From the NCBI RefSeq assembly GCF_020184175.1, contig NC_065533.1, positions 4,176,695 to 4,240,694 of the forward strand: DNA of 64,000 bases, in the 5' to 3' direction. The first letter of the stretch is position 1; every line of letters begins with the position of its first letter. Below are positions 55,715 through 64,000 of this stretch, in pieces. Below the pieces are notes generated by a model that was not told where the DNA came from, did not search any database, and saw only the letters and a program-made list of their open reading frames with translations. Origin of the DNA: Aphis gossypii (Eukaryota > Arthropoda > Insecta > Hemiptera > Aphididae). Both the position numbers and the translations under genes were made by a program.

Positions 55715-58700
55715 TCATAATATCAAAGTGGGATGTCGGCTGTCAGAAATATTTATCGGTTTGGTGGGCACGGGATATTGTCACGCGAAATGTCATATTA
55801 CAGCCAGCCGGGCTTCTTATAACGCGTGACGAATGATGACGCGTTCTATGCAGGTGATAATTTTTACTCTGATACCCGCAGTGGTGAGAGCTTTTGAACA
55901 CGTTTAAATATTTATGCATTATTATTACCAAGACAATATTTACACACCACGAAGTATAGTATTACACAGAACACATACACATACACTATAATTTATAAAC
56001 ATTCGGAGTGCACTATTATATTTATATATTTATATTTTTGTTTTTGAATTAATAATTATTCGGCTATAAGGTTGCCCGAATAATTTTCACTTGATTATTT
56101 AAATAACTTTTAAGTACATAATATTATAACAGCGGTTTTCATGTTTTATTCTAAACAATATTGTACAAAGTAGCCTTAATACTATTGCAATTGCAAGTTT
56201 AAATAAAATCTGAACTGAATAATAAATGATTTAAACTAATTTTAGGACAATTATTAAAAGGATTATATTAATATCAAGTAAAGTTCAATTTTTTGTTCGT
56301 GTTTTTGGCAAGGTCTTATCATTGTTTTAAACAGAAATAAACACAATCCAAAATTTAAACTATATAAAACTTATCTAGATTGTATAACACATAATCGTGG
56401 ATACAAAAATAAAAAATAAATACAATTCTTAGGTTTGAAATTTTAATTATAACATTTTACTTTAGACTCAGTTTAAAATATCAATACCACTAATACTTTA
56501 TGGGCAAGATTACACCAATTATTTTTTACTAATCTAATCTAACCAAATTATGCTAAGTCAAAAAACAAAAAAAAAGTACAAAATTATTATTTTTTTATTA
56601 TTATTCTACTGTGTTAAGATTTTATCGACGATATTTATAAAACAAAATAAAATTATTTTAAGTGATTTACATTTTTTAACTTAAGTATATAAAATGGAAA
56701 ATAATATACTGAGTCCGTGTTTTCTACATAAAATGCATATTGAAGAGAGACTAAGTTAAAAAAAGATTGTTGAATAATGTTAATTGTTGACTTGTATTTT
56801 TTAATTTAAATTAATACCCACAATTATTACAATTGTTACTTGAGTATTTTCAAATATTATAAGTAAATATATAATAATGTATTAAAAAAAAAACATGTAA
56901 ATGCTGTAAGTCCCCAATTTGGATTATAACGTATTAAAAGTATAATAAATAAATAAATTGATTTTAAAAGAGCCATAAAAAGTCTTTCATTTTAATTGTG
57001 CCAAATGTCTAAAAAATAAAAATAAAAATTCTACAACGACTTTAAACATTATTTCATAAAAGTAGAAAACTTTATTTGCATGGCATATGATATGTCTATC
57101 AAAACATCGTAAGCAGTAAAAGCAATATATTGGTTTAGTCTGAATCTATTAAATACCAATAAGAAAAAAATATAATATAATAACTCAGTACTGAGTCATC
57201 ATGTTGCTATTAGGGAGGCCTTTTTTAAATTGATATTAAAATAATATTTTATAGTAATGGATTTAAAATATGTACATTTTTTTATTACATGTAAATGTCT
57301 TAATCTAAATGACTATCTATTTTTATCGAACACTTAAAAATAATGATTGAATGATGGAAATCTGAACTAGTTAATTATCTGTACTTTAACTAGTAACACA
57401 ATTATTACACTTCATAAATTATAATTAACAGCTATTGGAATAATATTGCACTCTTCTTTAAAAGAACACGATTAATAAATAGAATACAATAAAATGAATT
57501 GATGATTGTACATTTTAATGTTTCAGCAATGAACGATATTTAAATTTTCAACGAATTTGCTAAGTAATTAGTATTTGCTATTTCTCTTTATTGTTTTACA
57601 AATATTAAAATATTTAATATGTTTTTTAAGATGTATTGATTTTAAATGTTGAATAAAACTAATTATTTTTCTCGTTTCTTCTTAATAAAAATGAAACGTA
57701 ATTATTCTGAAACAATGCAATTATGTCTTTTGTTCAAAATAAATAACCCTGAACGATGATATTACATAGTTAATTTTTGAATAAATGTAGTTGGTACTCA
57801 CACATAACCTCTTTTAACACACAATTGAAGCTGTCTGTTTTATGTTTCAACTTCAACTGTGAAGCACTTGTTATATTATTATAATATACAAATTATTTTT
57901 TAATTTTATATTTTTACCATACTACGTGTTATGTTACAAAAACATATTTAAATTTTACATCAGCTCTTTAGATTCTAGAACCATGTTGCTCTTGTATATA
58001 AATATAATAATAATGTGTTATTTCATTACAGTTTCTATTATTTTAGAGTACTTACGTATTTTAATTTTAAAATTCAAAGAAAAACTATAGAAATTTAATA
58101 AATTTATCAAAATAAACTAACTACAATAATTGAATGTTATACACATAAACTTAGCACTTTATAATACAAACAGAAATATCATAGATATTAGATATCACAC
58201 AAGATACAATATGACCAATTATTATTTATTTTATTAGGGGTAAAGTTTGTGAGTTGAGGCGAGTAGGTTGAGTATGAGCATGTCATGCATAATATTATAG
58301 CATCCTATACCCACACGGAGAAAGAAAATCAATTTTATTTTAACAAACGCGTGTGGCTCATTAATCGCATGCAATTTAATAGCAACGTATAAAGTATAAT
58401 ATTTACGTTCGCATTATATTTTATGCATTTTTCAGTGGCGTCTATCGTTGGATACAATAGCAGTATAATACGAATAAAATAGCAATATATAAATTGTTTA
58501 TATTATTATAAGTGAAAAACTATACTATACAATTATACAATATCGACTAATTGTGGATATGACGTGATGCATTATGCAGAAAACATAAATCAATGTAATC
58601 AATGTGCACCGCTAAATATAATTCTGTTTAGGTATCTAATATTATAGTTTTGTATTATACACGATTGTACACAACATTTTTGAGACCGACCAAGTTAACA

Positions 58701-59229
58701 TTATCTTTATTTAGTTTAAGGCTTTAAGCTTAGTTTTGTATAAATACGTAAATACCTTCTTATACTATATATGCATCAGAAAACATAAAAATGTTTTAAG
58801 TATGCAACGTACCTACGTAACTAAAAATATTCGTGTAGTCTGATAGTCAAATTAACAACAATAAAATAATAATATCAGATACCTAAGAGAAATCTAATTT
58901 TATTTAAATATAACTTATGATGGTGTAAAGTGGTCAGGGATGACTAGTTAAATATAGGTAGTATATTCAGGGAAGAAGTTATATAGTAATATATGTATTA
59001 TGTACCCCTAAAAAATTGTTACAATGAGGAAAATAATTATTTTCATTTTAAGATTGATAGATGTTACATAGGTTTATGACGTTGACGAGAAAAATAATTC
59101 GTTGAGTTAATCAGTAAAGTTATATACGCATTAATACATATCTATAAAACGCGCTAACATACTAATATTTTATCTGTTGAGTAGTAACATATAATTAAAA
59201 GTGGTTTAACCACCCCTACAACTATTATA
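55715..59229. other. Non-coding DNA upstream of SPR
   Basis: AT-rich, with a more complex patch immediately after the hairpin microelement (55725-55880) and another at 58240-58460. It may include distal SPR promoter or enhancer DNA; no specific element is identified. Confidence 0.45.
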
Positions 59230-59483
59230 ATAGTAGACTCATCACAACGGCATTGACTGCCCCAAGACCGGATTGTACGGATGATTATAGGTCCCTTATA
59301 GAAATTAAAACGATTTCAGAGATTTCCTCCCCGAGTCACATTCGGGTGTATAAACTCTACCCTGTTAACGAACGCGAGACCGTACGAACGTCGGCCAGAC
59401 GCGAAAACGTGATTTATTCGCAGTTGTCCCTCCGCAATAACATCACTTTTGTTTATTTATTTGCTCGTGGTTTTATTTTTCAG
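59230..59483 (+). promoter_or_regulatory. CpG-rich region upstream of SPR exon, possible promoter
   Basis: Base composition changes sharply near 59230 from AT-rich to CpG-rich and continues into the exon. A TATAAAA sequence followed by ACGCG lies further upstream at 59143-59149. A 78-codon open frame crosses this segment but shows no known domain. Either promoter DNA or an upstream leader exon would fit. Confidence 0.35.
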
Positions 59484-59745
59484 GCCTAGCCGACCGAATC
59501 AATCGCATTTGAACGCGACCCGACGCTAACACGCCGGACGTCGGTTTTTCGACCACCCACACTCCTCGGAGAAGATCGCGCAAAGTCGAACGCCGTCGTT
59601 GCTGCGGCTGACGCGCCAACACCACCGCCGCCGCGGGACTCGACACACCGTCGTTACCCTAACACTCGCCGCCAGCACCTCCTCGCGTCCGACGGTGTCT
59701 GGACACCACCACGATTACCGAACTGCCGCGATACATACCACCGCG

Positions 59746-59814
59746 ATGACGATGGCCGCCAACACCACAACCGTCACCGCAGCAGCAGCAGCAGCCGCCA
59801 ACGTCCGGTCGTAG
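59746..59814 (+). CDS. Upstream ORF in the SPR leader, 22 residues
   Basis: It is the only ATG-initiated reading frame in the leader between 59484 and the main start. It encodes MTMAANTTTVT, then seven Ala, then NVRS, and ends at TAG, 118 nt before the SPR ATG. The second ATG has A at -3 and G at +4, a good context. Such uORFs often lower translation of the main frame. The poly-Ala part comes from a (GCA)n run and may simply reflect base composition, so a functional peptide is not claimed. Confidence 0.4.
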   Translation: MTMAANTTTVTAAAAAAANVRS

Positions 59815-59838
59815 AGGATCCTTTACGGTTAGTATCGA

Positions 59839-59865
59839 CGGCGGCGGCGGCGGCGGCGGCGGCGG
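59839..59865 (+). repeat. (CGG)9 trinucleotide repeat in SPR leader
   Basis: Nine uninterrupted CGG units lie 67 nt before the SPR start codon, in the putative 5' UTR. GC-rich repeats in this position can form stable RNA structure. The tract is striking in an otherwise extremely AT-rich window. Confidence 0.9.
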
Positions 59866-59932
59866 AAGCGGAAGTGGTGCGGCAAACCGGAAGCGCCGGG
59901 AGAAAAGCGAGACGACGAATCGTTAAGGACCG

Positions 59933-60387
59933 ATGGACGAGGAAAACTACACGGCCATAGTGCCCACTTATCTGTCCGGCCTGTTCGATTTCAACGGCAC
60001 GGCGGACGGTGGAAACGACACCGACAACGGAGGCTACCTGAATGTGACCACAGAAATGCCTGTCCGGTACGCGCGACCCATGTACGGGTTCGTCATGCCG
60101 TTCCTGTTGCTGGTAACCATCGTGGCCAACACGCTGATCGTAGTCGTGTTGTCCAAGCGGCACATGCGCACGCCCACCAACGTGGTGCTCATGTCCATGG
60201 CCCTGTCCGACATGTTCACGCTCCTGTTCCCGGCCCCGTGGCTGTTCTACATGTACACGCTGGGAAATCATTACAAGCCGCTGTCGCCGGTCGAGTCGTG
60301 CTACGCGTGGTACGCCATGAATGAGGTCATACCCACTCTGTTTCACACCGCGTCCATCTGGCTCACCCTTGCTCTGGCCGTTCAGAG
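59933..60387 (+). CDS. SPR: Sex peptide / myoinhibitory-peptide receptor (SPR), first coding exon, partial
   Basis: N-terminal third of a class A peptide GPCR at the plasma membrane. The insect SPR family binds myoinhibitory peptides (allatostatin B), and in Drosophila also sex peptide, signalling through Gi/o. The exon encodes 151 residues plus two bases. The extracellular tail has four N-glycosylation sequons (N5, N21, N28, N37). TM1 spans about 51-74 with the conserved Asn at 66, TM2 about 83-108 with the conserved Asp at 93, and TM3 about 124-150 after Cys123, the expected disulfide partner. The segments TPTNVVLMSMALSDM, FPAPWLFYMYTLGNHYKPL and SIWLTLALAVQR match the SPR family closely, including QRY in place of DRY; the Tyr would come from the next exon. 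ATG at 59933 is fixed by an in-frame TAA at 59924-59926. The donor splits the Arg codon (phase 2). I found no following exon up to 64000. The antisense strand is also open here, as a shadow of the GC-rich coding sequence. Confidence 0.9.
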
Positions 60388-62807
60388 GTAAGTGCCACAC
60401 ACTATTTGTTTTGGAAAAACTTTTTGGGGAAACAAATCGTTGCGTCCGTGGGAATACGCGGGCACGTTAATGTAAACGCAATAGGGGCCGCTTGGAAAAT
60501 TAGTACTATCGAAAAAAAGACTATATATAGGCTCTTCTGTGTTTTCGTGGAGTATAGCCTGTTTGAAAACCAATAATTGTTATTTTCCAAAAAGGTAGTC
60601 TGTTGTTTAGGCTTATCGCAAATAGACTTGTAACGGTTACCAAGATACATTTGTAATTCGGAGAGCAGGGCGATCAAAAATGTTTTACATCGTGCAAGAC
60701 AAATAGATGAGTTTGTTATTTAATATATTTCCTTTTTGTCATTTATTTAGTGGCATCAATAAAATGGTTTAAAAATATATAAGTGAAATCAGTAAAAAAA
60801 ATTGTCAACAATTATACCAGGATATACAACTTTATTTAATAAATATAATATATACCTACTTAAATAGTTTACACATTATAATATTATTTTGCTCTTCTGT
60901 TTTTTTGTAGGAGTTATAAATTACAATAAAAACTCTATATACAATAATAATTACAATTTTTAAAATCCTATAATTATTGCTGTTAGCCTATCCGAAACAG
61001 TCCTGAAAAACAGCCGACCGTTTGGAAAATAATAAGTAGTCTGCAAACGAAAATACTTGAGCTATTTTGCAAGAAGACTAATTTTCCATATGGCTTACGA
61101 ATTAAATATACGGAAATTATTAAATAATTATTACTATGTATGTATAAACTTAATTAAAAATCGGAAATTTATTTCTCAGGAAAATATTACACTGGAATTA
61201 AAAATATTTAAGATTATTACACAAAAATCAGAAAAGTATTGCATACGAAATATTTTTTATTTGATACGAGCGATTTCTAACGTTTTTCTGTCAAATTTTC
61301 CGTGAATAAAAAATATATATAATTAATGTTAAAAAGTACTAATTCATATCAAATTGAAATAGATTTTATTGACACAGATTTAATAGACAAAAATGGTCAT
61401 TATCAATAATCAAAGAACTAGTTTTTCATACCAAATATAAAACATGGTAGGAATTTAGAAGATAGGTATTTTTTTTATTGTAAAGAAAATCTTTTGAAAA
61501 AGCAACGAAAATAAACTAAGAAAAAATTGAATTTAACGGGTATTCATTTATTTTGTCATAATTCAATCGAAAAGAACCTTATTTTGTGGTTCTCTAATAG
61601 TATCATTATATTGTAATATATCATGATTATTTATTATAATTAATATAGTACAACTGTTCGAATGTTAAAAAAAAAAAAAAATTTTTTTAATAGTTTCTTT
61701 AATTTTTACTCTGATATTGATGATTAATAATTAAGTTTAGTACATAATCATAAAAATGTTTGTTAACAGTTATCCCGATAGAATACTAGCGATAAATTTG
61801 CCTTTCTTCGTGAGCTCCGTAAGTGTCCTTAGATTTTCTTTTTTTAGAAACATACATCAATCGGACGTCCTGTCAGAGCTAAAACACTTTAAGAATGACT
61901 TTAGGTCGCAAGTATTCAACAAGACATTCTTAATTGTGTTAAGGTTGAATGAAAAAAAAAATTAGAGTGGACATACCAAAATTCGATAAATATACCTGAT
62001 TGGTGCACACTGATAATATGTCAAATAATATTTATGAATTGCATTATATCATAGTCATTTTTAATAATATGAATCGAATTTCTATGATTATTTATCTGTT
62101 TATAAAATATTTTTGATCAAGCATGGTAAACTATAGTGGTTTTCCATTATTAAAAAGGTTGCTACGGGAGAAAATAAATGGCCCCATTCTGTACATTAAA
62201 CTACAATCCCGTATATTACGTATATTATAGTGCATTGGCATATTATATTATTATACCTACCTTTACCCCGCATTATCGTTACTGATCATAGACAACGTCG
62301 AACACTCAAGACTGCGTGTAAGATAATATTATAATACCCGATAAAATATAATCACCCGGTCCGGTTTGTGGGACCAACGAGTAAGTCTGAGGATTAGGTC
62401 TGAAAATTATCATATTTTTGCTTAATTATGTTTAGTGTCGTACCTATTATTATAATATTCGTTTCATAAGTTGAACATACGGGTACAGAAATCCATTCAA
62501 AAAGTATGTAAATCTTTTTAAAATGATTTTACCGCGATACCGTCAAACGTCTATCTTTAACGGACACCAACACCCCCACCCGAAAGTGGCATTAGGTACT
62601 TTTATAAGCGTTACGAATATTATATTTTACTCCCCTGTATAAAAATACACGGAAAAGGCGTAGCAAAGGTAACGTTTTACGACACCATTGTTGAATACAT
62701 TTTTCGAAGTTTGCATTTTATTACTATTGATAATGTTCATAAAGAATATATTATATACCTGTATAGTGTAATATCCCAACTTGCCACGGTGAACTTGTAT
62801 TTTATAA

Positions 62808-62839
<32 letters not shown>

Positions 62840-64000
62840 AAGTTCTATTGTGCAGTGTATTGACGCCAAAATAGACCCACATAAAATTAAAACTTTATTG
62901 ATTTGCTTTATTTTTGTACCAATGATTTTTAGAATTTGCATATTTCCTTAACTATTGAAACTTATTTACATTTTGTGCAATTCAAATTTTTCCTTTTATA
63001 AACAAGTGTCTTTAGGATACATAGCAAAGTATAGTAAGTTCTGAATGCTACTCTCTCACACCAGCTATTTTCAAAAATGATCAATAAATTCATCAATACC
63101 TATACTTTCTTACTCGAATAGGTTTTGCTCAAGTTACAACAACATTAAAAGTTGTTTTATTTGTGTAATATTTAAATTAAATTAAATTTAGTATATTTAT
63201 TGTCATAGCTAAACTACTAAACTATTATGGTATGAATTCTACTGCAACGTCTAGTCAATGTTATTATGCAGAGAGTAGATTATATATTCCATTAAACTTA
63301 TTCAACATAATATTATTTATTTATTTTTGTAATTGGATTTCAAATGTTATACTTGTATTTTAGTTGTTAATGCGTTTCATATTATAATCGATTGATTCAA
63401 TTTGATTATATTTACCCTAAATTTAGCCAAATGTTGAAATGTATTGCTGTCATTCCAAATATTATTTGATTTTTATTGTTTCTACTCACAATAGATTTTT
63501 AGTAAAAAATATTCAATTTATCAGTAAAATTATTACAAATAAAATCACAAATAGCATTATAAATAAAATCACCTTCGATATATGACCTAGAAGATTTCAA
63601 TAATATGATTAAATAATTTGTATTATTCCAAACTTTTGTAAGTTACAAAACTGATGTGTGATTTTTGATGATATACTAATATACATTAGAAACACATAAA
63701 TGTGTCAAATCGAAGATAATTTCCACGTAAAATTTATTATAAAATATTTGAAAAATTGAATAAATATAAGTATAAGATAGGTACGAGTATATAAAAACGG
63801 ACCACCACTGTGAGTTTATTAATAGAAAATGTTTTAAAAATAATAGAAAAAAAAAATGTCAAAATTACACAAAGGATAACATAAAAAAAAATATGGCCCA
63901 CGGAGAAATAAGATAAGTTTACCTGTTGTATACTGCGTGCGTCACTGCACTATTTCGCTTTTAACTTTTAAGTATGCAACATGACACTGAAAACATTCAA
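60388..64000 (+). other. First coding-region intron of SPR (5' part)
   Basis: This begins with GTAAGT right after the first coding exon. The sequence is AT-rich, with poly-A/T runs (61669-61687, 62806-62824) and several open frames under 105 codons that match nothing I recognise. CpG-richer patches lie near 60400-60500 and 62280-62600. No acceptor followed by the expected SPR continuation (TM4 region) was found, so the next exon is probably outside the window. Confidence 0.6.

Larger units (their letters stand above)
59484..60387 (+). other. Probable exon with 5' leader and first coding part of SPR-like GPCR
   Basis: A pyrimidine-rich acceptor (TTTTATTTTTCAG) ends at 59483 and a strong donor (CAGAG|GTAAGT) follows 60387. 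The stretch between is markedly GC- and CpG-rich compared with its surroundings. The first 449 nt would be 5' leader containing one ATG-initiated upstream ORF and a CGG repeat; the coding part begins at 59933. If the acceptor is not used, the transcript may instead start within the CpG-rich stretch 59230-59480. Confidence 0.5.

Noticed and set aside
59774..60400. Long open frame (208 codons) on the minus strand opposite the SPR exon
   Set aside because: It overlaps the GC-rich GPCR coding sequence, is rich in His/Arg/Gly/Val as expected of an antisense frame, and shows no domain.
61057..61305. 82-codon frame whose start (ARRLIFHMAYELNI) vaguely recalls the HTH of CENP-B/pogo transposases
   Set aside because: It starts at TTG, the similarity covers only about 15 residues, and the rest is low-complexity AT-rich translation.
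61756..61965. 69-codon frame within the SPR intron
   Set aside because: It starts with ATG but matches no SPR segment or other family I recognise, and there are no flanking splice sites that keep the receptor frame.

Overview
The window looks like a gene-poor stretch of an insect nuclear genome, most likely an aphid or close hemipteran relative. The DNA is very AT-rich, with long A/T runs, AT microsatellites and frequent TAGGTA/TACCTA hexamers of the kind common in aphid DNA. It has spliced eukaryotic genes, U2-type GT-AG introns, transposon remnants and small CpG-rich islands. The species call is an inference. Nothing indicates a bacterial, viral or organellar source.

Two protein-coding loci can be supported. 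(1) On the minus strand at 39.5-41.5 kb is a complete gene for a leucine-rich-repeat plus coiled-coil protein that I identify as dynein regulatory complex subunit 3 (DRC3/LRRC48). It has three exons and about 515 residues. A 57-nt intron lies in frame and has no stop, so plain ORF reading runs through it. (2) On the plus strand at the right edge (about 59.48-60.39 kb) is a CpG-rich leader followed by the first coding exon of a class A GPCR that closely resembles the insect sex peptide receptor / myoinhibitory-peptide receptor (SPR). The exon ends at a strong donor within the codon before the expected Tyr. The rest of the gene must lie beyond position 64000, so 60.39-64 kb is read as its first coding-region intron.

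Mobile-element traces are: a 5'-truncated non-LTR retrotransposon (36.69-37.53 kb) with the reverse transcriptase C-terminus, a 3' hairpin and a poly(A) tail; a 175-bp pogo/Tigger-like MITE with TA target duplication (38.29-38.47 kb); a 38-bp near-perfect hairpin flanked by an exact 8-bp direct repeat (55.67-55.71 kb, hAT-like); and a possible hAT terminus near 50.97 kb.

Region by region: 1-9.2 kb is AT-rich and non-coding, apart from a possible TATA-type promoter at 3.7 kb and a possible 32-nt non-coding exon at 5.04 kb. 9.2-11.06 kb is a CpG-rich island. 11-36.7 kb is AT-rich with no supported gene and a further small island at 23.7-24.5 kb. 36.7-41.5 kb holds the retroelement, the MITE and DRC3. 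41.5-59.2 kb is non-coding, with islands near 51.2-51.8 and 54.9-55.2 kb. 59.2-64 kb is the SPR 5' region. I found no rRNA, CRISPR array, tRNA or recognisable conserved microRNA, and no evidence of a new multi-gene system. The most interesting signals are the microelements, the in-frame intron and the leader architecture of SPR.
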